From Leptasterias polaris (taxonomy: Eukaryota; Echinodermata; Asteroidea; Forcipulatida; Asteriidae): a DNA stretch of 64,000 bases. The translations under genes were made by a program, and so were the position numbers. The stretch is taken from assembly GCA_037783415.1 (NCBI GenBank), contig JAZGTN010000046.1, forward strand, positions 7,260,501-7,324,500, read 5' to 3'. The notes below the pieces were generated by a model. The model was not told where the DNA came from, did no database searches, and was given only the letters and a program-made list of their open reading frames with translations. This document shows positions 1 through 8,566 of the stretch, piece by piece; position 1 is the first letter of the stretch; every line of letters starts with the position of its first letter.

Positions 1-20
1 CGTCCTGGAGATCAGGTACC

Positions 21-704
21 ATTTCTGGGGCGGAAAAATTTCAAAGCTTCATAAGTCAAATCTTACCTGCAAGAAGCCACTAACTTCACAAGATTCACAT
101 TCCATGGCGGCATACCTTTCGCTGCGGTGGGTTTTGGACGTCATATATTCCTCATTAATCCGTAATTTTCGTGAAATAATGCAGCTCCCAACGTTAAAGA
201 AAACTCAATTTTGTTCGTTTTTTCACAGTGTCTGACGTGCGTACGCGCACATTCGCTTGTAAAGACGTAGGATGCATGGCGCGCTAATCCTCACAGTGTC
301 TGCTGTGCGTACGCGCTTGTTCGCGTGTAAGACGCAGGGTGCATGACGCGCATATCGTGCGTTGCGTTTGCATGTTTAACGCTGTGCTGTCAAGATAGTG
401 ACCAAAAAGTGCGATATAAATTTGTTGCATTTGGCGGGATGCGTAATCTGCGCCCACGCAAACATACGCGAACACATGCAAACGCCGGCGTCTTGGTTTT
501 TCTTTATTACAAATTTGCAGAATTGTTTAACGTTGAGAGCTGCTTAATTTCACGAAAATGACAGATTAATGAGGAATATATGACGTCCAAAACCCACCGC
601 AGTAAAATGTATGCCGCCATGGAATGTGACTCCGGTGAAATTGGTTGCTTCTTGCAGGTAACATTTTAGTTATGAACCTTTGACATTTTTCCGCCCCAGA
701 AACG
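21..704. mobile_element. Foldback/MITE-type element with ~180-bp terminal inverted repeats
   Basis: The left arm (about 21-199) is the reverse complement of the right arm (about 529-704), with an estimated 80-85% match. Both outer ends carry TTTCTGGGGCGGAAAAAT, and both contain ATGGCGGCATAC and GGACGTCATATATTCCTC. The core of about 330 bp has no convincing ORF and holds a 68-bp direct repeat. The long-arm, short-core, non-coding layout fits a non-autonomous foldback DNA transposon. No target duplication is certain because the left end lies close to the window edge. The superfamily is unknown. Confidence 0.8.
224..356. repeat. Two-copy 68-bp tandem repeat inside the foldback core
   Basis: Two head-to-tail copies begin CACAGTGTCTG at 224 and 292. 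Each contains GTGCGTACGCGC, a TTCGC(T/G)TGTAA(A)GACG stretch and ATGCATG(G/A)CGCGC. The copies are diverged by several bases, so the duplication is not recent. No coding potential is seen. Confidence 0.75.
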
Positions 705-828
705 TGCCCTAATATTTAGGACTCTGTATCTGTGTACAGCACAGATGAAGAGTCCTATATAGGGCTATGGTGAAACCCAAGGTCGGTAGACAACTTTCAA
801 GATAAATTGTGGTCAAATAGAGAGGATA

Positions 829-2400
829 ATGGATGCCCTCGATGGTATGGAACCCAATGCAAGAGTCATTGATGGAGGGTCGGAGAGACACCGCCAAGGC
901 TCTTATCGCAATAAAGGACAGCATCAAACCATTGCTGTTAACATTACCACCACATGTAGACGAAGTATCAGAGCTAAGCACTCAAGATGGCTTCAAGATT
1001 ATGAAAGGTTTTTGATTCAACACGACGAATACTTACCTCATGTTACAGAAGAACAGTGGCCAACAGTACAAGCAGAACTACAGCCTGAGCTCAACAGTTT
1101 TCAGGACTTTAAGAACACATTAGATTAGTGGCTAGTGTATCACACCAGTCCACCCTATAGGGACAGCACGGGGTCAGTAAGGTTGCATACTTCTCGTTCA
1201 GCTGGGAGCCGTATTTCCAGTTCCTTATCCATAGCAGAGCGATGGAGCTTCAGAGGACTGCTGAGCTATTAGCTAGAACTAGAGCATTTCAAGAGAAAGG
1301 AAGGTTGGAGAAAAAGAAGCTCCGATTTAAAGCGAAGAAGAGGAAGAAGATTTGAAACTTAGGCAGAACGAGGAACAGCTTGCGCTCAGGACTGAGTTGC
1401 AGGTATCAAATGCTAACGCGGCAATTCTCGACGAATTGGAGTAGGGTGAGATTCGAGATGAGCAAAACTTGAGTGCCTTCCCCCTCCCTTCTGTTAGACT
1501 ACACTCACCGTTAGGTGTGGTTTTCAGCCCTGCTACACCAGAATTTCTCCCGGCAGTGTCACGAGTTACGTCACCATTCACAGTATCACCTCAAGCCCAG
1601 GCAAGCAGTCAACCCGAAGCATACGTTGTAGACCCCATCAGTTTGGCAGATGGACCCACAAATACAGAAAAGACGCCCGCTAAACAGGCCCTTATTCAAA
1701 CAACGAAAGAGCCTAAAACTGAGAGAGTAGCGGAGGCAGAAAAAATGAAACGGGAGGATCAAGTCTCAACTGAGGGCCCAAGTTATGTTCAAAACTGCAG
1801 TGAAGGCCGGAATCCGATAGAATAAACAATTTCTGTAGCACAACATCTAGTCAAGGAAATCAAAAGCCCAGCTCTGACCTCACGAAGTTTAAGAGATTCA
1901 TCCGCCAGTTTAAGGCTAGAGTTGTCGCTAACACGGTTGTCGATGATGAACGGATGAATTACCTTAAGCAGTTTACCGAGGGAGAACCACACCATATGTG
2001 AATATAGCTGTCTTTCTGAAGAGGTGGGCTATCCGGCTGCATAAAAAGAAATGGAAAGGCATTATGGAGCAAAGGTTCTGGAGTATTCCGAGAACATTAA
2101 GCGACTTGTGTCCAAACTCCCCTTCTATCTACATGAGAGATGGCGAAATATAGTCACGAACAAGAAGGAGAACAGTGATCTTCATTCATCTGGTAGATTT
2201 CGTCCAAAGAGAGGCCAGGAAGGCTACAGATCCAGTGTATAGACGGTTTGCTTCAGGAGATAAGCCCAAGGATGATGAATCAGGACGTCCCAAGCTACCG
2301 ATTAGAAGGATTGGGTGCGCCTCCACGGCAACTGAGCTTGTCGCCAGCCGTAGGGATGAAAGGCATGACTGTGCAGACACAGGCACCAAGTTAGCAGCCG
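829..2400 (+). pseudogene. BEL/Pao gag remnant
   Basis: Translation shifts frame repeatedly. Recognisable pieces include a charged coiled-coil-like stretch with repeated Arg/Glu/Lys and LARTRAFQEKG (about 1270-1440), a stretch like the DUF1759 gag region (LTSRSLRDSSASLRLELS, about 1875-1930), MERHYGAKVLEYSENIKRL (2051) and LVDFVQREARKATDPVYRRF (about 2185). These match the order seen in BEL gag proteins: coiled coil, then the nucleocapsid-type region. The zinc knuckle expected before the protease is not clear. The fragment is non-functional and assigned from motif resemblance, not an alignment. Confidence 0.65.
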
Positions 2401-2514
2401 ATGTCGCTCAAAGTTCAAAGCCCTGCAGCTTCCAGTGGCTGCTGGACATTGTCAAGTTGGAAAACAAAATGTCAGTACAAAGAAGTGTGCCATCAAGTGT
2501 GCCATCAACTCCAT

Positions 2515-2965
2515 GCCTTTTCAGATGCTTCTGACGAAGGCTACGGCATCGCCATATACACATACGACTTGAGGATGGTTCAGGCAGAGTCTTTTGCGAT
2601 CTGCTAATGGGAAAATTAAGAGTTGCCCCTCTCAAGAAAGTCACAACTCCGAGGATGGAGTTGACCGCAGCCAGTTTTTCAGTGAAGTTTTTCGCACTGA
2701 TTACTTCCGCGATGGATTTACATTTCGATGTATACTACTGGACAGCCAGTACCTCTGTCTTGAGGTACATTGCCAACAAGACCACAATATTCCACACCTG
2801 TGTGGCAAATCGCGTTTCCACCATACAAGAGGGCTCCCTAGAGGTCAAGCGGGTTCACGCCATGACTCTCAAGTTTCATGAAGGTTCTGTGACTGTGGAT
2901 CGTTTGATAAATCAGTGCTCATCCTGGAGGCAACTGAAAACAAGAATGGCATGGATACTGCGAGC
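2515..2965 (+). pseudogene. BEL/Pao RNase H-region remnant
   Basis: The segment begins with FSDASDEGYGIAIY (about 2520), the usual opening of the Pao RNase H domain. A frameshift near 2600 leads into MGKLRVAPLKKVTTPRMELT (2607 onward) and then YYWTASTSVLRYI and FHTCVANRVSTIQ. The block MGKxRVAPLKxVTxPRxELTAA is diagnostic of BEL/Pao elements. The family WTDS motif reads WTAS here, so an acidic catalytic residue is lost. A short internal loss follows VANRVSTIQ. The domain directly abuts gag-like sequence, so protease and RT are missing. Confidence 0.8.
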
Positions 2966-3013
2966 ACAGAGGCTGTTCAAGCAGCGCCAGGTATCCAGAG
3001 TTGAGCCAAAGGC

Positions 3014-3442
3014 ATGCAGTGCAAGATGAGATTGAGAGTCTTAATCCCTCACCGTGGACGAATTGGAGACAGCAGGCACCGAGATTATCGAATACGTCAG
3101 GAGAGCCATGCCCTCAATGAGTCGGCGAGAAAGCTCGACCCTGTGATGGACAATGTTGCAGTACTTAGAGTTGGCGGGCGGCTCAGGCACTCGAAGCTGC
3201 AAGTAGATATCAAGCATCCAATAATCCTCCCCAAGTCCTCTCACGTGTCAAGGTTAATACTTATTGGTGCCCATCAGAGAGTTGAACACCTTGGAGCCAG
3301 CAGTACCATCACTGAATTGAGACGAAAGTACTGGATTCCAAGGGCCAGTCTATTAATTAATGCGCAGCATCATTGCAAAGTATGTGCTGTGTCGAGGATA
3401 CCGGGGTCGCCTCAATCTACAGAAAATGGCCGACTTACCTGA
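3014..3442 (+). pseudogene. BEL/Pao integrase zinc-binding domain remnant
   Basis: A 142-codon open stretch contains VLRVGGRLRHSKLQVDIKHP (from residue ~50), HQRVEHLGASSTITELRRKY and a CKVC pair near the end. This matches the H2C2 integrase N-terminal domain of BEL elements (GGRLR...HPIILP...H...H.G...T...LR..YWI...). The usual His before the first HxGxxxT motif appears in GAHQRVEHLG. The chain ends at a stop at 3440-3442, whereas the family continues straight into the catalytic core, so it is truncated by mutation. Confidence 0.8.
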
Positions 3443-3549
3443 AGAACGTTTGGAACCAAACCAGCCAGCCTTCACGAATTCTGGTGTTGTTATTTCTTCG
3501 GGCCTTTCGACATCAAGCGAGGTCGTAGCGCTCTAAAACGGAACGATCT

Positions 3550-3855
3550 TCACCTGCATGGCTAGCCGCGCAGTTCATCTGGAAGTTGCACAGGACCTCT
3601 CTGCTGACTCTTGCATTAACGCAGTGCAAAGATTTACAGCTCGACGAACCGTCAAGTTCCTGAGATCTGACAATGGAACTAACTTGGTAGGTGCAGAGCG
3701 AGAGATGCGGGAGGAGATGGAGAAATGGAACCAATCCACGATCGACTCCAGTCTGAAGCAATTGGGTATACAGTGGAAGTTCAATTGCCCGCTAGCTTCC
3801 CACCATGACTCAGCCTGGGAAAGGCACATTAGCGTTTCCACGGAAGGTGCTGTAT
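3550..3855 (+). pseudogene. BEL/Pao integrase catalytic core remnant
   Basis: The translation shows SRAVHLEVAQDLSADSCINA, then KFLRSDNGTNLVGAEREM and QWKFNCPLASHHDSAWER. These are the second half of the DDE core: RSDNGTNF holds the second Asp, and the P.A.H..G.WER block holds the Glu. The family GxWER reads DSAWER here. The first Asp region (about 3480-3550) lies in disrupted sequence with stops. A frameshift near 3810 moves the continuing protein to another frame. Confidence 0.8.
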
Positions 3856-4274
3856 GGTGTTATGAAGAAACAGTCGATCAAGCTCGACGATAAAGGCCTT
3901 CAGACACTGTTCTGCAAAGTAGAGGACATTCTAAATAGCAGGCCCACCACCAGAGCCTCTAACAACTATGACAATGAAGAAGCACTTACACCCAACCATC
4001 TGTTGCGGCCAGACTCCAATAAACGGGTACCAGGAAGACCTGTACATGAGGAAGAGGTGGCGACAGGTTCAGTACCTGACCAATGTCTTCTGGTGGAGAT
4101 GGAGCCGTTAATACCTATCTATAGTCGGACATCAGGAGCGGCAGAAGTGGCATAAGGAACAGATGGCCTTTGAGGCTAGTCCAAGTGGAGACGACTTTGT
4201 GAGAAGTGTGACAGTGCGCACAGGATCATCAGAACTGAGGAGGCCTATTACCAAGTCGGGCCTCTTACCGGAAG
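3856..4274 (+). pseudogene. BEL/Pao post-integrase C-terminal domain remnant
   Basis: In the frame opened at 3805 the sequence reads [20 protein letters not shown], followed by [18 protein letters not shown] residues. It then changes frame to a segment with RQKWHKEQ and to TGSSELRRPITKSGLLPEA. This is the domain that ends BEL/Pao pol (DUF5641-like: LxTLxxEVEx[16 protein letters not shown], then RRPxxKLxLL). The last codon before the nested transposon is in LLPEA. The next BEL codons lie at 6723-6731, where GAC then TAG close the frame. This confirms a true pol terminus. Confidence 0.8.
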
Positions 4275-4324
4275 CTACGGTGGCTCATACTCACCAATTC
4301 CTAGAAAACCCCCATGTTTTTTTA

Positions 4325-4655
4325 CGGCGTTATATCGCCGTACTATTGCGTTAAATCGCCGTACTATTGCGTTAAATCGCCGTACTATTGCGTTTATCGC
4401 CGTACTATTGCGTTATATCGCCGTACTATTGCGTTATATCGCCGTACTATTGCGTTATATCGCCGTACTATTGCGTTATATCGCCGTACTATTGCGTTAT
4501 ATCGCCGTACTATTGCGTTATAACACCGTACTATATTGCGTTATAACGCCGTACTTTATTGCGTTATATCGCCGTACTATTGCGTTATATCGCCGTACTT
4601 TATTGCGTAATATCGCCGTACTTTATTGCGTAATATCGCCGTACTACTGCGTTAT
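4325..4655 (+). repeat. 21-bp tandem array, left arm
   Basis: About 15-16 copies of a 21-bp unit read GTTATATCGCCGTACTATTGC, with variants GTTAAATCGCC, ATAACACCG, TACTTTATTGCG and TACTACTGCG. Because 21 is a multiple of three, frames stay open as a seven-residue repeat RYIAVLL; this is not evidence of a protein. The first unit starts CGGCGTTATATCGCCG, itself an inverted repeat (CGGCG...CGCCG). Length variants cluster toward the inner end of the array. Confidence 0.95.
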
Positions 4656-5092
4656 ATAAAATGAAAAATTAAACAAAAATTAACAAAACAAATTTTGAAA
4701 AAGGAGCTAAGACAGCAACGATACAGTGCAGTCAACAAGACTCGAATAAGCAAAACATGCATCAAACGAATAATTAAATTGAGTAATAAAGTAACTAAAA
4801 CAAGGTCAAAAACACCCAAGAACAAATTTTAGGGGCCCTTGGATGGCGTAACGTTTTTCTCTTGCGCCTTACTATGGAATTGCGATCAGTCGATCATTTG
4901 CATATTATCGATCAAAATATTTTGATTCAAAAATTGATTAAATTAGAAGTACGGCCATGTATTATATCTAATTGGGTTGTAACTTTAAAGTTCCCTTGAA
5001 TGTTGTAAGCAGCGGATGAAGTAAATGGGACAATTTTCTTCCTGTGAAGAAATTCACACGGGGGTCCCGAAGGAACAAAATGAGGCCCAGTA
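4656..5092. other. AT-rich interior of the array element, no gene recognised
   Basis: This 437-bp stretch starts with an A-rich run and has no ORF resembling a known protein on either strand. It separates the left array from the LINE remnant and may be element-specific or part of the captured LINE. Confidence 0.5.
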
Positions 5093-5920
5093 TTGTTTCT
5101 TATTATGATCATTGATGCTTGTGAGACGACAAGATCCCTTACTGTAAAGTCGCAATTCTGTTTAATTACCTTTCATTCAGCAGTCCTTAGTCACTTACAA
5201 AACTGGGCTCCCCTTAATAATAAGAAATTAAATGCAACCAAATGTTGCAGCATGTCAATGTTTGTTTTGCCAGAAACATTTAACAACCCGAAATTAATGA
5301 CACTCAATTACAAAATGTGTAGTTTGTTAAAGCGTTGGGTGTGACTATTCGAGACAGTTTAAAGTTGGATGCACAAGTCAATAAGATAATCAACAATATA
5401 ACAGAACGTTATATGTTGTGTTGTTTGAATGACTTGTTATCTATAAAGGGATATGTTATTCCGGTTTTACTGTGTTCCGTTGTATAATGGAAATCTTTAA
5501 AAGAGCGTTTGAACAGATTGGAAGGTGTTCCAGAGAGGGTGTGTCGTATAATCTTTGAAACAGCTACTCTAATTATAAAGATGCGTTAATCTTGAAACTC
5601 TTGAAAATCGAAGAGGCAAACTGAAAAGATTTTGCTTTGCCGTCGAATTCCATCACATGAGCAGATATTGGCTATACCTCTCCAAAGAAGCCGTCCATTT
5701 AATTTTTAGACACGTCCCCCAAAATGACCTACCCAATGTCGTACTAGACGTTATAATTAGCAAATGCAATCCCACAAATTGTCAGTCTTTTAAATGCCTT
5801 TTGAAATTGCAGTTATTTTTGTGTAATGTTTGTGTGGTGTAAATTGTTGGGCCTTCGTGTTTTTTCCATTATAATGAAGGCCTATACATTATTGTTTCTC
5901 TTTTAATAAACCATCTTTTT
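5093..5920 (+). pseudogene. Degenerate LINE reverse-transcriptase C-terminal remnant inside the array element
   Basis: Across shifting frames the translation gives LQNWAPLNNKKLNATKCCSM, then DSLKLDAQVNKIINNI, LNRLEGVPERVCRII, and LETLENRRGKLKRFCFAVEF. This is the typical order after the RT palm of Jockey/CR1-group LINEs: LxxWxxxNxMKLNxxKC, thumb, then LE..Q.RxxRxI, then LxxLxxRRxKL. Stops and frameshifts occur throughout. The end near 5910 has AATAAACC followed by T-rich sequence. It was probably captured by or inserted into the array element. Clade within CR1/Jockey not resolved. Confidence 0.65.
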
Positions 5921-5943
5921 TTAGAAATAAATCGATTATCGCA

Positions 5944-6226
5944 AAAAAATACGGCGATATAACGCAATAAAATACGGCGATATAACGCAATAAAATACGG
6001 CGATATTACGCAATAGTACGGCGATAAACGCAATAGTACGGCGATATAACGCAATAAAGTACGGCGATATAACGCAATAGTACGGCGATATAACGCAATA
6101 GTACGGCGTTATAACGCAATAAAGTACGGCGATATAACGCAAGAAAAGAACGGCGATATAACGCAATAAAGTATGGCGATATAACGCAATAGTACGGCGA
6201 TATAACGCAATAGTACGGCGATATTA
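5944..6226 (-). repeat. 21-bp tandem array, inner right arm
   Basis: About 13 copies of the same 21-bp unit occur in reverse complement (reads ACGGCGATATAACGCAATA on the plus strand), with length variants such as AATAAAATACGG and GATAAACGC. Together with 4325-4655 it forms a foldback pair around the LINE-bearing core. Confidence 0.95.
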
Positions 6227-6228
6227 TA

Positions 6229-6320
6229 CAAATAATTAATGTTTATGCAATGGTAAGAATATTTTCAACGAATGAAAATATTCTTACTATTGCACGAATG
6301 AAAAACATTCATTAATTGTT
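6229..6320. repeat. Hairpin: AT-rich inverted repeat between two array blocks
   Basis: The left arm contains GCAATGGTAAGAATATTTTC and the right arm GAAAATATTCTTACTATTGC, with a loop of about 8 bases. Outer parts (AATTAATGTTT / AACATTCATTAATT) extend the pairing with a small insertion. It could form a cruciform of about 35 bp per arm. Confidence 0.8.
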
Positions 6321-6341
6321 TTATATAACATCCAAGTAGAT

Positions 6342-6484
6342 CCTTGTCATTTGTCATTTGTCATTTGCCATCTTTAATCGAATAGTCATTTCGTCAATGA
6401 GGAGGGCGGGCGAGCGTGCAATAGAACAAATCGGATGGAACGAAAAATTCACGGTGAATGGAACGAAAAATGCACGGTGAATGA
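6342..6484. repeat. Short tandem repeats: 7-bp (TGTCATT) and 23-bp units
   Basis: TGTCATT is repeated head to tail at about 6345-6368. From about 6434 to 6483 a 23-bp unit (GGAACGAAAAATTCACGGTG) occurs twice with one substitution, then partially. Both lie between array blocks, so repeat growth is not confined to the 21-bp unit. Confidence 0.75.
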
Positions 6485-6574
6485 CGTAGCGTGCAATGGT
6501 ACGTTTATTTGCTATCACGTGACGGACAATCCTCCAATCAAATGGCAAGGATCTGCTTGGGTGTTATATAAAAC

Positions 6575-6705
6575 GTAATAAAGTACGGCGATATAACACA
6601 AAAGTATGGCGATATAACGCAATAGTACGGCGATAAACTCAATAGTACGGCGATATAACGCAATAGTACGGCGATATAACGCAATAGTACGGCGATATAA
6701 CGCCG
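6575..6705 (-). repeat. 21-bp tandem array, outer right arm
   Basis: About six copies of the 21-bp unit in reverse complement end exactly at CGGCGATATAACGCCG, the mirror of the left array start. Immediately outside is the 18-bp terminal inverted repeat. A spacer of about 350 bp separates it from 5944-6226. Confidence 0.95.
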
Positions 6706-6758
6706 AGTATGAGCCACCGTAGGAAGCAGACTAGCATCCCGCAATTAGGGAGCCGGGA

Positions 6759-6940
6759 TGTTGTGAGTTGGATAAGTTTACGGAAGAGGGCGCTAGACTT
6801 CACCCCGGAAGTCGGGACCACGAACCAGTCTTTGGCAGAATAAAGTCATCAATTTGGTTAAGTTTTATAGGACCCTGGATCCCAAACCAGCGTTGAAGTG
6901 GCATCAGGCAGCTGCAGTGGCATTAAAGGTTGTATGTTGG
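6759..6940 (+). repeat. Possible BEL/Pao 3-prime LTR remnant
   Basis: Starting about 30 bp after the BEL pol stop, the sequence begins TGTTGTGAGTTGG and contains AATAAA at about 6840. It runs toward CA-rich sequence near 6940, beyond which DIRS sequence starts. Position, TG start and polyadenylation signal fit an LTR. No second copy was found in the window, so the assignment is provisional. Confidence 0.45.
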
Positions 6941-6959
6941 TACAGAGAATAAGAGAAAT

Positions 6960-7509
6960 AAACATGGTTTCATTCAAACCGACGTTACAGACAATGTTTG
7001 GCAACGTTGCCCAGAAACAAGAGCAAAAAGTACTGCCATTTTCATTGTAATGTCTTTCAACGACAGTTTATAATTGTTGGGGTACTCTAAGACTACAGTG
7101 TCATCCACAGTATAGAGGAATATCTCGGCACTGTTGGTCGTAAGTTAAATACGCCCGTCATAAATCTCTTGATAAGGGGATGTGCTCCAACTGTCACGCC
7201 CTCTGTCGGTGATAACACTGTACAGCAGATATGGCACTTCGAAGAGTATCCAAACTGCTGTAACCGTTGTCGTCGTGAAATGCCTCAGTAAGGCAATTGA
7301 TCACAGTCGGTTGAGTTGCTCGAATTGGATAAGTTTTTGTCCTAATGCAGTACAAAAACCACTTCTTGAGTGAGGACCAGTAACATTTCCTGGAATCTCG
7401 CCAGGATGCAATGATGATCTTGGCAGACTGTCTTGAAATGCCTTGCATTCGTAGTGTATTCCTGACAAGAGACAAGACGTAAGCCTTATACATACGATGC
7501 CTCAACGGA
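6960..7509 (-). pseudogene. DIRS tyrosine recombinase remnant
   Basis: From 7505 downward the protein reads ISRQSAKIIIASWRDSRKCY, SLKKWFLYCIRTKTYPI and CLTEAFHDDNGYSSLDTLRS, the core-binding (SAM-like) domain of DIRS-type recombinases (IxxSWRxSTxKxYxxxxxKWxxFC...YSSxNTARSA). After stops it continues as VVLEYPNNYKLSLKDITMKM and VLFALVSGQRCQTLS, the start of the catalytic domain, where GQRxQTL includes the first catalytic Arg. The His and second Arg box with the Tyr are not present, because sequence beyond 6950 is unrelated. Confidence 0.75.
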
Positions 7510-8557
7510 GGGTTGTTCTAAAACCCCCTCGACCCCCTCGACCCCCACGACCCACGACCCCTCGACCCCTCGACGTCCGCCCCGTTATCGAAACGTGTCC
7601 CAATTCCAATTCATAACACATCGCTTTACGGCCGAGTAAGAATTAAGTTCCCGATTTAGAATTCACAGCGTGTGATCCGAAGAGCTAGCTGGTCTGGCGA
7701 CGCGACTTCCTTCCGGCGACCTGCTGATGACCAACCGACCATACGTCCACAGTCAGTGGTGTTGCATTAAACTTTATAGCTACGTTTTGGAATTTTGGAA
7801 GACATATAAAAAATTGGGGGGGGGGGGGAAAGTTCATATTATCGCATGTAACTTGGTCCTTAATATTAAAATTAGCCAATAAGTTACTTAAGATCTAATT
7901 TTCTTAAAGAAGCATTAATGTACAGCCTAAATATAAACGGCAATTTTAATTTTAGCATTCTGTGGCCAACACCAAAATCCGAAAAGAAATGGTCTGCGTA
8001 TTTTCCCCAGGACAAATGAGGCCACTTTATAGCATAAATGGGCGTATTTAATCCGCTTCCGCACGTTACGTGCACACCGATCATGATCTCGTTTCATATG
8101 GTCGGGGGCCCGGGTGTGGGAGACTGACAACCCCAAAACACGTGTGGGCCATGGTCGGTCGGGTCTACAACCTCGAGCTCCGCATAGAGCAAGTAGTAAT
8201 TGTTGACACAGGACGGGAGCGATCAGCCGGAAATGAGTCTGCCTGATCATCACGTAATGAGTTGGCCTAAATCGTACTCGGGCGGTAAACGCAGGATCCC
8301 AGTTGGGATATACTCCTATTCAGGCTCGGGTCGGCCAAGAGATACGCTTGGAAATGCCGCGATTTTTTTTCTGTACACCAAAATTGCCACAGTACCCGAT
8401 CTCAGCCAATCACGCGCAGTTTGCTTCGTGCGTGATTGGCTGAGATCGTGTCATGTGGCAATTTTGGTGTACATAAAAAAAAATCGAGCATAAGTCGAGG
8501 GGTCGAGGGGGTCGTGGGTCGTGGGTCGAAGGGGTCGAGGGGGTTTTAGAACAACCC
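7510..8557. mobile_element. Mutator-like non-autonomous DNA transposon with 9-bp target duplication
   Basis: The ends begin GGGTTGTTCTAAAACCCCCT and mirror one another for about 65 bp (7510-7575 and 8490-8557), including repeated CCCTCGACCC and CCCACGAC units. The element is flanked by perfect direct repeats CTCAACGGA (7501-7509 and 8558-8566). A 9-bp duplication with long TIRs starting GGG fits Mutator-like elements, which make 8-11-bp duplications. The 1048-bp body has no recognisable transposase, so it would need one in trans. It interrupts the DIRS element, so it is the younger of the two. Confidence 0.85.
8360..8486. repeat. Long near-perfect hairpin inside the Mutator-like element
   Basis: The left arm GATTTTTTTTCTGTACACC... 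and the right arm ...GGTGTACATAAAAAAAAATC mirror each other for about 55 bp, including CCGATCTCAGCCAATCACGC and GCGTGATTGGCTGAGATCG. The loop is about 12 bases. A few arm mismatches exist (CAGTAC versus GTGTCATG). It is either a nested palindromic MITE or an internal fold of the host element. Confidence 0.85.
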
Positions 8558-8566
8558 CTCAACGGA

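Larger units (their letters stand above)
4275..6722. mobile_element. 2.45-kb transposon with inverted 21-bp tandem-array arms, nested in BEL pol
   Basis: The ends are an exact 18-bp inverted repeat, CTACGGTGGCTCATACTC (4275-4292 and reverse complement at 6705-6722), flanked by the direct repeat GAAG (4271-4274 and 6723-6726), a 4-bp target duplication. Inside each end lies an array of 21-bp units (GCGTTATATCGCCGTACTATT) in opposite orientation: 4325-4655 on the left, 5944-6226 and 6575-6705 on the right. The core carries a LINE remnant and hairpins but no transposase. Tandem-array arms recall Drosophila Foldback elements; superfamily unknown. Removing the element restores the end of the BEL pol frame. 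Confidence 0.85.
829..6940 (+). mobile_element. Degenerate BEL/Pao LTR retrotransposon, with a nested insertion
   Basis: Fragments of a BEL/Pao polyprotein lie in the right order: gag-like (829-2400), RNase H (2520-2960), integrase zinc-binding region (3110-3440), integrase core (3550-3850) and the post-integrase domain (3860-4274). They are broken by many stops and frameshifts. No protease or reverse transcriptase is visible between gag and RNase H, so a large internal deletion is likely. The 3-prime end is split by the 4275-6722 transposon. Beyond it the pol frame resumes for two codons and stops, followed by a plausible 3-prime LTR starting TGTTGTGAG at 6759 with AATAAA at about 6840. No matching 5-prime LTR was seen near 720-830. 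Confidence 0.85.

Noticed and set aside
829..1128. 99-codon host protein
   Set aside because: The adjacent frame reads better as BEL gag, and stops follow in all frames.
4314..4659. Repeated RYIAVLL protein
   Set aside because: Same artefact, from a 21-bp tandem unit.
4325..6705. CRISPR array
   Set aside because: Units are contiguous with no unique spacers, occur in both orientations, and the genome is eukaryotic.
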